From contig NC_079372.1 in the NCBI RefSeq assembly GCF_021018895.1, positions 16,210,318-16,274,317 of the forward strand: a stretch of DNA of 64,000 nucleotides, read 5' to 3'. The notes beneath the pieces were generated by a model that was not told the DNA's origin, did no database searches, and was given only the letters and a program-made list of their open reading frames with translations. The position numbers and the translations under genes are program-made. Origin of the DNA: Seriola aureovittata (Eukaryota > Chordata > Actinopteri > Carangiformes > Carangidae). Shown here piece after piece: positions 1-13,640 of this stretch (positions are counted from its first letter, which is position 1; the number at the start of each line of letters is the position of its first letter).

Positions 1-1185
1 CTTTTAGAGGGAGAGAGCTTGAAGTGGAGAAGATTTAAAGTAGTTGACAGCACAGTTAGGATGAGAAGATGAAAAGTGAAAGATGGAAGAGACCAACTGC
101 AAATATAACCACCTCAAGAGCCCATTTAGACTTTCTTCTTTTTGTGCCATCTGACTTATTTTTTAATCAGTCACTCCATGCAATCTAGGCCCAAACCATA
201 GTTTTGGGCCATTGTCTGTGTTTTTCTTTTGCTGCAGATCTTCAAACATGTATCAGTACCTTGACAATAGACAAAACAAGGCAAGACAAAATGCCTGAAA
301 ACAATGGAAAGGAGGACAGACACACAGACTGATGGAATATTTCTCTCAGGGTCATTAGGATCAGGTTTTGACTCCCACTGTTGGCAAGCATCCATCCTGC
401 TGATGTGTCATTGAGCAAGAGTCTCCTCCAGCCCCAGAACTGCTGTGCTCAGGCTGATCCTGACCTCTGACCTCAGTGTGGAGGGGGATATGATGAAATA
501 ATCCTATGACAAAACATTTACTGTTTGACCGGCTGCAGAGAAAACATGCAACTATTTTTGAGACAGCATTGCAAAATGTGGAGCATAGTCTGTGTGTGTC
601 TTGGAGTGATAATGCAGCTCTGACACAAACAGCTACAGGATCATATCTCTCACCTGGCTTCGGTGACGTGAGAATGCGATAGAGGGAGCAGAGAGAACAA
701 GGGCCTGCAGTGTGGAGCGGATGAAAACATGACAGGCTATAATAACATGTATTGTAAGTCCTGAGCGGGAACAGAAACCAACACACTGTGATATTAGCTC
801 TCCTTCGCCAGGAGGTGACCGTAAAAGCAGCACAGCCGTGTCCGCAATACAGACACACGGATGGAAAGATACGGCACACACACTGACTAGCAGTCAGGCA
901 CACACACTCGTACACACCTGCAGATACAGACACACTCTCTCCAGTGAAATTCCACACCATCCCTCCGTTCAGCCTCAGGTTACGTTGCTGTACATGAATA
1001 GCAGATATTCCACTGGTAGAACTGACTTAGAAAAACAAGTGAATGATATAAATGTTCCTGCTGGAACATTCTTCTGAGAGCTTTTTTGAATGAGGAAAAT
1101 TTCGAGGAGCAGAGATAAGAAGAATGTTTTACTAGAGGCAGAAAGGAGGACTACAGCGATAATTAAACTCATAGGTTCCAATTTC

Positions 1186-1217
<32 letters not shown>

Positions 1218-2639
1218 AACTGCATTCCAATTTCATAATGTTCAGTTATAAAACATAGCTGGGGGGTGAATTTGGCGTAAACAGCATTACTAATCTTGAC
1301 GCCTCTTTTTGTCTCACTATGCTGGAGTACAGTTCACGTATTTAATGTTTAGATGACAGATCTACATTAAAACTGGTGTCCTTTCTTTACAGTTGAGTTC
1401 ATTGTAATCATTCAGTCCATCTGTGGAAGGTGATTTATATTTACACATTAAACATTTACACAGTTTGTCAATCTGTTCGCACAAATAACACTGAGAGAGA
1501 TCTACCTCCATAGAAATACAGTTCATAGTTTTTACACAGTGACAGCTCAAGTTTCATGAATGTTTCTGGACCTTCCCAGATTGAACTGACACTTCACCTG
1601 ATAATTCAACTTCTACATCCTCATTCTAAGTGATGTTAGTGCACACAATCGAAAGCACTTCCACCTTAACTGAAAAACTACTTTTGCCACTTATATGTCA
1701 ACTGAGCAGGGCTTATATTGGAAATTCAAACATTCATTCGAACGTGGGGGAAGAAGTTAATATTTGTACTGTAATGACCTATTTGAATTCAAAATTTCCA
1801 GCCTATAAGTGCAACAGAAAACAGTATCTGCTATCTTTATCTCTTTTTACCTTGTGCCTCCTCAGGTTCTCCCAAATTCTTCCAAACAACATAGTTTATT
1901 TTTCTGTACTCATGAGGGCTGCTAAATTGTTTTCAATTATGTTTTATCTTCGAAAATGAATCAGGTCCGCTGCAGGCGTAGAATACCAGCTGCGTATGCC
2001 AACACATGATTTGAGCCAAAGCTGTTATCTCCAAAATCTGTTTTGAACGTTCAGGTGAGTTTGGCCAGATGAAGCCAGTTTGATATGATTACGAACTATT
2101 CCTGGAAGCAGTTATGTTACAACATTTGTACAGAAACTCGTTGCACCTTTGTTGCTATGTTGGTCTCTCCTGTTCTTACTGTTACCTTAAAAGTCAATCT
2201 GAAAAGTGCTCGCATGGAGAGAAATGCAGGAAAAGTACCACTGATGATTCAGAGTGCCAGAACACATGTGTTGAAATGCCACTATGAGTCAGTGGACAGT
2301 GCTGCAGCATTGCATAAGGCCAGGAGGTGAAACCACAGTGTAGTGAAAGAGTTAAAGTGTGAATAACAGACATAAGGACCGCTGCCTGGCACATTTAGAT
2401 TTTGTTTATACTTTGCAAACACTGATGTTAACAAAATGTGCTCCAAGTCTGGACAGCTGGCCTCCACCTTAAAATTATATCCCAAAAAATGTTACAGTCC
2501 GATTTTCTTCAGCATTTAAATATGTAAAAAAATAAATATGATAAGCCCACAGGGAATTATCACACTGTAGTTCCCTAAATTGTTTATGTCCTTATGTTCT
2601 TTTTTTCGGTGCAAAAATAAATACCCACTTTACTACCTG
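1..2639. other. Gene-free flanking DNA
   Basis: No reading frame here resembles a known protein. The longer open frames (for example 361-960 minus) have irregular composition and no domain pattern. The only structured element is a short CA/TA microsatellite at 1,186-1,217. No RNA gene or promoter was recognised. Confidence 0.6.
1186..1217. repeat. (CA)n(TA)n microsatellite
   Basis: About 22 bp of CA dinucleotides run directly into about 10 bp of TA. This is a compound simple repeat. Confidence 0.9.
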
Positions 2640-2830
2640 TCCAGCACCAAACAGCAGACGGACAGTTAGCGACTAGTGGGTGAACATAGCGGAGCATTTG
2701 CAGCTAAAGAGTCAGATATTTCACTCTGAATTTAGTGGAGGGCAAAAACAAAGCTAAAAGGACTGTTAATATCAGACATACATTCACCAAACAGTCTCAA
2801 ACACAACTCCAAATAAATGCTAATGTTGCC
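2640..2830. repeat. Interspersed repeat fragment of percomorph type
   Basis: The stretch around GTGAACATAGCGGAGCATTT, followed by GCTAAAGAGTCAGATATTTC and a CAAACACAACTCCAAAT segment, matches my memory of a non-coding repeat scattered through perch-like fish genomes. No terminal inverted repeat or target duplication is visible, so this is a fragment. The family name is not known to me. Confidence 0.4.
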
Positions 2831-4799
2831 CCATGCTAGCCTATAGCCTCACATCTAAGCCCCCTATATAACACATGATATCTCATTTGTGTCATCCATG
2901 AACAGACGTAAAGATGACGTGGTTTTATATGGGATGTTACATACTAGATTTTCCAAAAATGTTTAATTATTCCTGTGATTCCAACATGTCTTCATATTTT
3001 GGTATGTCCATTTTAACTTAGGTTTTTGTCTCCAGGTCTTACTAGCAAACCAAAAGCTTGATTTGTGTTTGTGGGCAACGTCATAGCAGATAGCAGGCCA
3101 GATGCTTGGAGCACTCACTGTTTCTGCAAAATGGACAAGTACAAATGCATCTATTTCTACTCTCCAGGTTTCACTGGGTGCTACAGCAAATTGTTCCAAT
3201 GAAAGGATCTCGGATCAATGACTGGTGCAGGTTGGGTGAAACTCTGAAGCTGACTGGGAATAAGAGGCCAAGGATTAGATGGCTGCAGGTCGGGGTACAT
3301 GTAAGAGGATTGGTCATGTGTCCAATAGTCTGTGGGGAAAACAGGCAGATGAACAATCAACCAGCTGTAAGCCTGGAGTCAACAACAGTTTATCATAATC
3401 TGCCTACATATTTTTTCTCCTCCTCCACCAGGAAACTCTTCTTATTCTGCCAAAGAACCGTCCTCTAAATTCCACAATAAAAAGTTTTTTTCTCCAATGA
3501 ATCTTATCACTGAATTCCCACAAATTATTCTGTGTATTTACTCAACATGTTCCACCTTCAACCTCTGAAGTCTTAATTCATCCCCTGCCTCCATTATCAC
3601 CTTCTCGTCCTCTGTTCAACCCCTGCATCCCCTCACACCCCACCCCCCTCTACTATGAATCCAGCAGACAATATGAAAGAGGTTTACTATAATCATTACT
3701 CTAATCACCCTTTCCCCTTTGAGTACCCCCATTTCTCCTCTGTACAATGAGAAATATTATAGGTCATCGGGCAGAAGCTTCTGTGAGCTGAAACAGGCAT
3801 TCACATGAAGAACAACAGAAAGCCCCACTGCCGATGTTTTACTATTAATAAATGACATCATGTGCCTTAGTTATTTGTCCTAATTGTATACAACTATGTC
3901 AATAAGATTTTGAAAAGGAAATGCAAAGTAAATAATGCACCATTGTAATTTGCATACAAGTATTTAAAGTGACAGCCAGTAGATAAAACTGGGTTTTATT
4001 TCTCCCACAAACCAAAACACAGAGACAGGTTTCCAGTTCAGAGCAGCGGTGTGGATTGCTCACCACTCTCCCCACAGGCTGAAGCTGAGTGGTGACATTA
4101 AAAGCTGCAGATCTTGTGAATCAGCTCTTCACTGCATCTGGACTCAGACAGGAGTTCAACTCCATGTTTACCTGGCCTCTTTCTTTGACTCCTCACATGG
4201 GCAGCACACACACACTCGACATATATAGTGCATTGACTTATAACTTCCCCCTGCCTCACATGTTATGCATGAGCAGACAGATTTCTTGCACGTGTTTTCT
4301 CACGCTTCTCTTTTCGTTTTATAGAAAAGTGTTTGGCTCAATGCTTTGGTGATATGACCACTCCACCATTAACCAATGGCTCATCTTTCTATTTTCATGT
4401 AACATAAAGAAAATGGAGTTCTTATAAAATCTTTCCACATGAGACACATCTTTTTCCTTTTCTTTCTTTTCTCTGTCTAATCCTCTTTTGTTTGACCCTC
4501 TTTGCTCAACACCCCCACTCCTTTCCCATGTTAATGTCTTCCCCTCCTCAGCTTTCTCTCCACCTCCATTTTCTCACTTCTCAACGTGACATACATCAGT
4601 GCTTTTTCTCCTGTCAGCCCTGCTGTTGTAGCGATATCATACAAGATTCCCATGTTTGTGACCTGGTTTGATTCCCCGGCAGAGCACACCTTATGACAAC
4701 TTCTCTTTCTATCATCAATTCTTCATCTGTTTATCCTCTGTTGATCTCCAGTCGGAGATTTCTATGACTTTTTTCCTGTCACCAGTTTTTGTATTGTGC
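2831..4799. other. Gene-free flanking DNA
   Basis: No coding or RNA gene is supported. A short segment near 4,620-4,690 has a weak resemblance to the promoter part of a tRNA-derived SINE (GGTTTGATTCC looks like a box B), but it is too decayed to call. Confidence 0.55.
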
Positions 4800-5290
4800 A
4801 CAATCATTTCATTAAGTGGCTTTTTAGCAACATTAGCATGCTAGCAGCGTGGCCCCTGGCAGTGTCGATATTGGTCCAGGTCCAGACTGAAATACCCCAA
4901 CAACTACTGGATGGATTTTGAAATTTAGTACAGACATAAATGGTCTCCAGAGGATGAATCCTTCTTTTCCTGTAGCATCGTCATCAAGTCAAAATGACTT
5001 GAAATTTAACTTGTATAATAATTAATTACTTTAACTAATCAATTAATAATTTATAGCCAGATACCTACGACTACTTTCAATCTCAGTTGTAATTTATACT
5101 TAGTGTTGGTTAGTCAATGTTAGCATGCTAAGCTAAGAAGGTGAACTTGTTGAACTACTTGCTCAACATCAGCCTGTTGGTTTATCACTGTGAACCTTAG
5201 CATGCTGAATTCTAGCTAAAAAGCACCACTGTGCATACAGGAAGCACGGCCTCAGAGAGCTGCTAGCATGGCTATCGGCTCTTTAAATGA
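4800..5290. repeat. Interspersed repeat, copy 1 of a family also seen near 13.3 kb
   Basis: The body contains GGTCCAGACTGAAATA, a CAACTACTGGATGGATT segment, several GTTAGCATGCTA-type palindromes, and an end reading CAGAGAGCTGCTAGCATGGC. This arrangement matches a very common non-coding repeat of percomorph fish known to me by sequence but not by name. It has no coding capacity. A second, shorter fragment with the same opening segment lies at 13,331-13,460, which supports a dispersed family. Boundaries are approximate. Confidence 0.6.
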
Positions 5291-6557
5291 GTAATCTAGG
5301 AAGCTTATTCTTCATTGCACAAATTTATTATTGTCTTTTCAGAAAATGTCCAACATTTAACTTATCAAGTACAGAAATAATATTACATATGTTGCTGACT
5401 TATCTTACCGTCATCTTCTCCATAATTTCCAGTGAAGCACACTCTCACCCTTCCTCCCCCTTAGATGCAGTGCCTTCATTTTCCAACACTTTCATGCATC
5501 AGCTAAATAGCTGAAATACGAGCTCCAATGTGTGCTCACTTCCAGGCCATTTTATTAACCAGTCCCATTTGAGGCGTCTCCTTCTCATATGAGAATTCTT
5601 GCATGAACAACCACCAGAATTTGCCTCTTTCTGCTCCTTTTGATCCCACAGCCACAGGCAGGGCTACGTGGGGAAACCACACTAATGGGGTACATACTTG
5701 TCCCCCCACCAGTAAATTCCACATGAAAACCACATACATTTACATGGTTAATGAGCCAAATCTGAACAACCACTTTCTGTTTTTGTTGTCATGAGAGATG
5801 TCTTGACTTTTTCAAATTTGTTTTTTCTGGGCTGAAGATTTTGAAATGACAAAACTGCTTCTAACTTCTCAAAGCTAACACTCGTAAGTTAGCAGATTAC
5901 GCTAAGTGGATGGGCTGTGTATTAATAACTACATCAATGTGTGACAGTGTCAGTCAAGGTGCGTGTACAGTCAGGTCAAAGAATATAAACAGTGCAGAGT
6001 CAAACTAAACCATGTGCATCAGCTGCAGCAGTGCTACTCTCCTCTGTTAGCCTGATTGCAGAAAACTAGTGCCTCTCTATAATTCATCTACACCCTTTCT
6101 ACACATGCATGCATGCACACACACATACCCACCCATGCATGCTTGCAGGCACACATTCGCAACTGTCAACACACACACACAGGGCCAGGCTTACAACAAA
6201 ACTGCTTACAGATTCTCTGTTTACATATTTCATGAGTTAGACATGCAGGTCTCAGTCTTAATGGAGAAATGCAGCTGAATTATGGGCCCCTGGGTGCCAT
6301 GTTTTACTGGTCACATGTGAGTGCAAGCTTAAGGAAGATACTACTGTAAAACAACTCCGCACACACACTCACACCAATACTTTCCCTATGTCTTTCTTGC
6401 ACGCATACAGCTGCAGTTTGTGTTCTCTGATTGACAGAAAGATGTTGAAAAGGCTCATGGGATCTCACCTCATGAAATGTAAAAGCTTCCTGGGTCTGGC
6501 ACTCAACTAGGCTATTATCCTATCACATACAAGAACCCCCCCTGTCTCACACCATTA

Positions 6558-6592
<35 letters not shown>

Positions 6593-7721
6593 GGGCAGAA
6601 AGAGAAAGAGTGGGGACTTTTAACGGTGTGACACCTTTTATGGACGGGAAAATGTCAGAGAAAAACAGATGGAGATGGCAGGGAACACCATCATCATTAG
6701 CTGCCACCTCACACACACACAGGAGGCAGTGGTGCATCTGAATGCTCATGCACAAGGCCTCAGAGGTTAAAAAGTGCCCTCATCTGACTGTCAGTCATGA
6801 TAAGAGTTTGTTGAATTTGCTGGCGTTGCCGGCAGAGGAACATTCTGTCCTCTTTTCACGCTGTACGCCTCTTGATTTCACCCTCATATTACCTTCAACT
6901 CTGCCTCAGTTTTACATAACCCTCACAACAAACGATAGAAATGTGCCTCTTGAATAAATGAGTGCATTTATGGCGTTTTTAAAGCACACAGGCAACGTTT
7001 AGAAATGTCTCCTCAGACCCAAATAAATCAAACCAGAAGCTTTCACTCAGGCCCGAACCATTACACCTTAATAATGTACTATTTTAGCCCCCCTACACTC
7101 ATACACAAACTTTCTTTCCTGTCTTGCAAAATTCCTTGGCTCATTCTGGCGACCTAGTTTACAGCCCTCGCCTCTGAGCCACAGAGAGTTGGTTCCTTTT
7201 GAAGATGCACTGAGCAGCACAGCATGACAAGCCCATTATAGAGCAGGAGGAGGAGAAATCGCTCAATTACCAACTGGCAAGTCTTGAGGGAAAAGCAATG
7301 TGCACTATTCACTTAACCATATCAGTTTTTATTACTCAATAATATTTTTCAAGTGTTACGTTGCACACAATAATCTATTCTCTCTCCACGTATGAGAGCA
7401 CCTCACAGGATACATAATTAGAGTTATATTATATACATTTTTCTCACACAAGTCAGTAATCCAGTTTTGTTGACATCTCTGCTTCTGCATCAGATACAGG
7501 CTTCTCATTATACATTGTATTGTAGTCATTACTTTTTATTACACTTGTGTATCAGTGATCATATGTTGCTGTGCTCATAAACATACCTACACACTGTCTC
7601 AATTTTTCCTGGCTCATGGTGCACAAGTTTGAATAACAGGGTTATAAATATGAGATAATGAGAGAAAACCACGTTCATTCTGTAGGAAGTAACGGCAAAC
7701 CCACAAATATGTCACCACATA
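5291..7721. other. Gene-free flanking DNA with CA-rich patches
   Basis: Only low-complexity CA-rich patches (around 6,110-6,180, 6,559-6,589 and 6,711-6,721) stand out. The open frames present are short and of irregular composition. Confidence 0.55.
6559..6589. repeat. (CA)n microsatellite
   Basis: A pure CA dinucleotide run of about 31 bp. Confidence 0.9.
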
Positions 7722-9012
7722 TACAGGGGCTTTGGAAAGTATTTTGACTACTCCACTATTTCATTCCGAACACAATAACCCATAATGGCAACGTGAGCAT
7801 GTTCCAAGAAAATTTAGCAAATTTATCAAAAACTGAAATCTCACAGTGCCTTAACAAAAGCAATCAGAGCCTTTATTCAGTGCTGTGGAGAAGCACCTTT
7901 GGCAGCAAATGCAGCTCCAAGCCTTCTTGGATTAAAGCTTAGTCCCAGAAGGAAATGACACAGTGAAATTCATCCATTCAACCAACCACTAACATGCTAG
8001 CTAGCAAGTGCAAACATACTAACACTAGTCAGTCAAAATAACCTCTTTGTACATTTTTTTCTAGTAGGATAAATTTTAGATTGTAAAGGTTGCTGCTGAG
8101 GTGACAGGTGTCCGATACTGTCATAAGACATTGTTGTTTTAAATTGACCTTATGTCCCTTCTGGATTTGGGAAGCGTTTCCCGTTCTCTATGGCAGATCC
8201 TGTCAAGCTCACTCAGACTGGATGAGAACAGATGTTTTCTTGGGTTCACATCTGGGCTTTGGCCGGGCCATTCGAGGACATTCAGAGACTTATCCTGAAG
8301 TCACTCCAGTGTTTTCTTGGCTGCAAGATTCAAGGTTGTGGTCGTGCTAAAAGGTGAACCTTCTGCAGTCTGAGGGTTGTGTGCACTCCCAAGCAGGTTT
8401 TGCTTTAAGTGTTAAGTGACAACCTCCAGGTGTGCTGTCATATGCCTTTTACTCAGGAGTAGCTTCTTTAGCCACTCTACCAGAAACCTCTTACTCACAG
8501 AGTGTTTCTAAGATTTTTGTCCTTCCAGCAGGTTCTTCCATCTCAGACGACGTCTGTGTCTCTGTTACAGTGGCCGTTAGGTTCTTTGTCACCACCATGA
8601 CTGAGGCTCTTGGTTTGGCCACATGTGCAGCTCTAGGAAGAGTCCAGCTGGTTCCAAACAGGACATTCAAAGCTTTAGAAATGTGCTAGACTCTTGCACA
8701 GATCTTTGCCTCAACACAGTTTAATCACAGATCTTGATTCTTTGGACTTCAAAGTTTGGTTTTTGGTCTGACAAGCACTTTATCTGGAGGAACATAGGTG
8801 TGTGCCTTTCTAAAGCATGTTAATTGAACTTTCCACAGGTGGACTCCAAAACTCAAAGCAAACACCTGGTGCACCTGAGCTCAATGTGATTTGATTTTGA
8901 ATTTTCATGTTGCTATGGGTTATTGTGTGTCAGCTATAATCAAGTGTCAGAACAGTACACCTGATCAATTTTAAATTAAATCTATAACAAAGTAAAGAAA
9001 AGGTTCAGAAGC
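7722..9012 (-). mobile_element. Decayed Tc1-like DNA transposon
   Basis: This is an old Tc1/mariner superfamily element whose transposase would read on the minus strand. It starts with a TIR-like segment (TACAGGGGCTTTGGAAAGTA), then the conserved subterminal part with CAATAACCCATAATGGCA. The right side has the mirrored GGGTTATTGTGTGT segment near 8,919-8,932. Minus-strand peptide scraps in transposase order include TLPRAA and VTKN from the N-terminal DNA-binding half (about 8,560-8,650) and KSLNVLEWP...SPDVNP from the catalytic half (about 8,245-8,292). Stops and frame changes separate them. Roughly the middle third of the transposase appears deleted near 8,410, and about 215 bp of unrelated sequence interrupts the left part. 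It cannot be active. Right boundary is approximate. Confidence 0.85.
7941..8157. other. Unrelated insert inside the Tc1-like relic
   Basis: The transposon sequence breaks after AGCCTTCTTGGATTAAAGCTT and resumes at TTTGGGAAGCGTTTCCC. In related elements these two segments are only about 40 bp apart. The intervening sequence, with ACATGCTAGCTAGCAAGTGC and no coding content, is probably a later insertion. I see no clear target duplication. Confidence 0.45.
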
Positions 9013-12000
9013 CAACAACACAACACAAGTTCTGAAGATAATGGATTAGTTTGTTTGTTGTTTTTTTCGTTTGTTCTTGTATAGAGAGGCTTATTATCCA
9101 GCATCAACAACTCACAGTGACCTTTGACCTGATAAGTGATAATGGCTTGTACATGCAAGTGTACATGCAAACACACTTGAGCACACACACCCACATAAGT
9201 GCATGACGGCATTTGCAGTAGCAATCATGCAGACGTGCAGGGCAGTAGATGGCACCATGCTGCACTGATGAATCTGCAAACACACAAAACGCACATGCAC
9301 AGACGCAGTTAAGCCTCTGCACATGCACACCTACATGCACGCATGCACACACATGTATGTGATGGACCCAAATACACACATACACACAAATCCCTTGTAC
9401 AACAATAGTGAAATATTAATCCGGGCTCACAAGTGGACTCCTCCTCAGATGAATGGTGCGAGGGGCGGATGAGACGAGGAACAACACCCGACAGTAACCT
9501 ACATATCAGGAGATTTCCCCATCGGATCACCAGGTTATTTCACATTAGAATCGCTCCACTTATTTTTTACCGTCTTCCTGCTGCACTATTAGAGTGTAGT
9601 AACCGTCTTCTAGCTGCATGGTGAAGATGAAACGAAAGCTGTATGTTAAAACAGAGTAAAATCCGTGTGACAAACTGACACGACAGCCTTCAAGATCGGT
9701 TTATGATCCTGAAACAGTCTTTTAATAAACCAGATTCCTGAAGGAGACAGGAAGCACATCAGTGTGTGCTGCTGCAGCACTATCTCATCACGCACATATT
9801 CAATGTGACACAACATTTACACAGTCTGTTTGATTCACCAAAACATCTCTCATTCTCTATAAAAGCTCTACCACCATCAGACATGTGCTTCATTTACTAT
9901 ACTATATCATATATGGGTATAAGTTATGGTATTAGGTGCGAGATGCATATGTGTTGGATGTAACAGAGTGCACGTGCATCCAAGATGACACATGACATTA
10001 GCATGCAAGAGAAAAGGCCAGTTTGTGCTTGTGTGAGTGTGCGCGCACTTCACACTTTACTAAACAAAAGCGATTGCGGAACGTGCAGAGTCTGAGCTTT
10101 GCCGTCTTATGGAGGCAGTTTTACGGATGTTAGCTGGAACCAAAAGTGGGCTGCATCGTGCATTTGTAATTAGAGCAGGGTTTTTACTCGCTGTAAATCT
10201 CCTCAGCTCAGTGAAGAGGGGGGAAAGACAGAGGAGGATGAAAGCAGATATGAAAGAAAGGAATAACGGGCTGTCATTGTTTGTGAGAATGTAGCAGTTG
10301 TGTGTATTATTGACATGGTCTGAACTCCCTGAGTGTGTTTCTGTCTCTGTGTGTCTGTTTGGTGCTCTTCCTGTCTGTCTGTGCTCCAGACAGAGGAATA
10401 TCTTCGGCTTAATTCATTACAACTTCTGGTCAATTTGTGAAATCCTGCTTCTCCTCCTGGGACTTTTTCAGTCACTTTACCGTCTCAGGGGAGAATCAGC
10501 GCATGGATCAACTTGAATTCAACTTGTAAAAGCGTCAGGCCTGTCTTTTACCTCTGGGAGAAGCTCTGCTGGGAGGGTCCTGCTTCAAGTAAAGATGAAG
10601 CCATCAAGAAACTTTTTTCCAACACTGTCACAGTGCTGCTGCTCTGTATCTAAGAAAAGGCCCAAGGTTTAAATTTGATCCATGTTTTTATGTTTTAAAA
10701 CGGATGAAACACACACTGTATATGTGAAATGTACTTTTGTCAGTTCTGGTTCATCATAACTGGCACAAACACTCTCGACTTGGCTGGTTGTTGTCTGTAT
10801 TAAATACTTTCCCACTGTCCAAACGACAGCTGCTCATGACAGCTTTACTGTATCGCTGAGTACCAGCTGTGGTCCAACGGCTCTCTCTGAGAGACAACTG
10901 GCACACACACAAATACAGACACACACACAGAGCGACACGTATGTTCTCTGTGCACATGAGGCCCCCGTGACCAATCGTCATAATGACTCTTGTGGCACAC
11001 GAGGAGGCGATCGAGGCGCATGTGAACAATAACCGCCAAACTGATTTCTCAGGAACAACTCAAGCAGTAACCGACCAGCCTGAACAAACGTTCACAACTA
11101 ATCCTGCACATATGACGGTTTTAATCACATGGAATCATCTCGTCCCTTAAAGTTCAGCGGAAATTTGAAATTGCCGCCCTTCTTGTAAAAAGTTGGACAC
11201 TGTTAGCTGCTACTGTGAGCTACTGACTGCAGAACATCCTACAACATTGACCATGCGCGCCTTTTTTAATTTGTTCCATTTCTGGTTTTGTATTTTAACT
11301 CCTGTTCCTGTTGCCAGCTGTAATAAACACAAGCCAAGTGTGTGTTACAGCCGTGGATAGACTATGGTTGCAGCAGTACATTAGCTTGATGTTTCAGTGG
11401 TGAAAAACTGTAAGAGATCTAATGTCAACTTATTACTTGCACTATGATGTATGTAATCAAGTTAATAACATTATTTCTACAGATGATCAATAAACCAGCT
11501 GAGTTTTGCTCACCTCAGTTGTGGCGTGCTCCTGCCATGTACATCGTTTGGTGTGAGGTGATTATCTCTGAGTTTCTGAAGCCAGTCTGTTTTTCATCTT
11601 GATGTTATGATAAAATCAAACATGTCTAATATTATCAGTTTTTAGCCCTAGCTCGTGCAGATAGTAACTAAAGGGAATCTAGTCTTGCAAATAGTGACGC
11701 TGCAAGATCCCCAGTCTTTACAAATTCTAAACTTCCAATATGGTACCATATTGTTATATTAGGAACACATGTATACTGTGAACAGAGACATGATCAGCTG
11801 ATGAGAACTGATCTAATGATGTCAGTCTACACAACGCAACACATTCCCTCTTATGACGTTGACAGGAAGTCAAAAGACAAAACTAGCACATAAGCACCTA
11901 CTTGTTCCTCAAACGTTAACGGTCAATATGTTGATTCAGAATGTTTTTTCATCACGTATCATTAGTAATTTAAGCAAGGACTAATCATGTTGTGGAGTCT

Positions 12001-12325
12001 CTATTCTGCTTGAAAAGCTGAACTTACACCCACACACTCTATCTAAAGAAAAGAGCCATCATAATCCACATTTTTTTGCTCTTTCAGCCCCGGCTGCATT
12101 CAAAAATATCTCACAGTGCAGAGATTTCAGCGCTGCCAATTTTTAACCAAGGGCAAAACCCCCTGCTATCTTATCAAACACACACACTTAGCTATAGACA
12201 AGACTTCTGCTTGTCTAGCCTGTGCATGCAAAAGCAGGTCAGAGGTGATCAGATACACACATGGAGGAAAACATGAGACAAACTGGGAGTAAATACAGGA
12301 GACAGAGTGGGAGGAGGATAATGCA
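9013..12325. other. Gene-free flanking DNA
   Basis: No gene is supported. The stretch 9,170-9,380 is rich in CA and GCACATGCA motifs and generates spurious cysteine/valine-rich open frames on the minus strand. The rest is unremarkable unique-looking sequence. Confidence 0.55.
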
Positions 12326-12329
12326 TGTG

Positions 12330-12415
<86 letters not shown>
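12326..12415. repeat. (TG)n microsatellite
   Basis: About 90 bp of TG dinucleotides with a single break (GTGGTG) near 12,353. One of the longest simple repeats in the window. Confidence 0.95.
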
Positions 12416-12418
<3 letters not shown>

Positions 12419-13330
12419 GGACATGGTGACTAAGTGTTTGTGCCTTTGTCAGACACAGTCACACACAAAAGGGAGAGGAATCATCATTCCATGGTATTTT
12501 ACTTCTGGCTGCCAGTGGAAACCTGCCTGATGAACAGAGAAGTTCTGTGCTGACAGACAAACACTGTGGTGGCTTTATGAAGGACAGTTAGAGAGCTGGT
12601 TAATAGGTCATGAGTTTAAAGGCCATATGCTCAGCTGTAAAGATCTCGTGCCACCGTTAGCCCCATCGATGTGTTGGGTCTGCCCTCCAGCTGCCTGCTG
12701 CTAAAGGACATGTGATGTAAACATCCACTTTACACAGTGGGGTTGTTTGTTTTCGCCATTTTACCACAAATCAATTATAATTTACAACACAACAAACAAT
12801 ATTGCTTCTATGAATTAAGGATGTGGATGGATTCTGTTCGGTATTCCAACATCTATTGGTTTCCATTCAATTCTATATAATATGAAAACCTATTAGCCAT
12901 GAAACTTCAGTGCTCAACTCGCAACAAAACTGTGATGAGGTAAAACTAAGGTGAGTTTCATGAGTTCATTTTCATGCAATAAAAATGAATGGAAGCTAAT
13001 CCCTGATGGATCTAAAGGAAAAATAAAACAACATATCTAAATCTGTATTGTTGAATTTTAAACTGCCCCAATGAAAATAAACCAAACAAAGAAATAAAGT
13101 TTTCTTTTTTATTGATGCATTGATGAACTTGTCATAATGCCATGAATAACACATTTATTATACACCTTTTTAAAATCTATTTGCCTTTAATATTTGGCCT
13201 AATAACAAAATTAATTGTTTTTCATTGTGATATGAATTTTCCATGTCACATTAAAATCAAATGACAACACAGAACAAAATGAAAAGGTGTGTTGCAGTTT
13301 AAACCTGTCAATGATGCCAAAATGAAACTT
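12416..13330. other. Gene-free flanking DNA
   Basis: AT-rich from about 12,770. No coding, RNA or repeat feature was recognised. Confidence 0.5.
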
Positions 13331-13460
13331 TGGTCCAGACTGAAATATCTCAACAGCTGTTGGGTGGATTGCCGTGACATTTAGTACCAGACATTCATGG
13401 TCCCCAGAGGATGAAGGCCACGACTTTGATACTGATATTTCACCTGGTGCCAACAGCAAA
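13331..13460. repeat. Interspersed repeat, copy 2 (fragment)
   Basis: The segment GGTCCAGACTGAAATATC, then GGGTGGATTGCCGTGACAT and CAGACATTCATGGTCCCCAG, parallels 4,880-4,970 with scattered substitutions. The rest of the element is missing, so this is a truncated second member of the same dispersed family. Confidence 0.6.
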
Positions 13461-13576
13461 CAAACTTCCTCTACTGTAGTTGTGATGTTGGTCAGTCAGA
13501 GACGGGGATTTCTTAATTCAGTCAGAGGTTAGGTAAACATTAAGCCTCTGAGAAAGAGAGCTCTACTTGTCTGGAA

Positions 13577-13577
<1 letters not shown>

Positions 13578-13637
<60 letters not shown>
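13578..13637. repeat. (CT)n(CA)n compound microsatellite
   Basis: A short CT run of about 11 bp passes into about 49 bp of CA. A separate 14-bp poly(A) tract lies at 13,778-13,791. Confidence 0.9.

Positions 13638-13640
<3 letters not shown>

Noticed and set aside
4620..4690. Decayed tRNA-derived SINE head
   Set aside because: Only a box B-like GGTTTGATTCC and a vague box A; no body, tail or target duplication.
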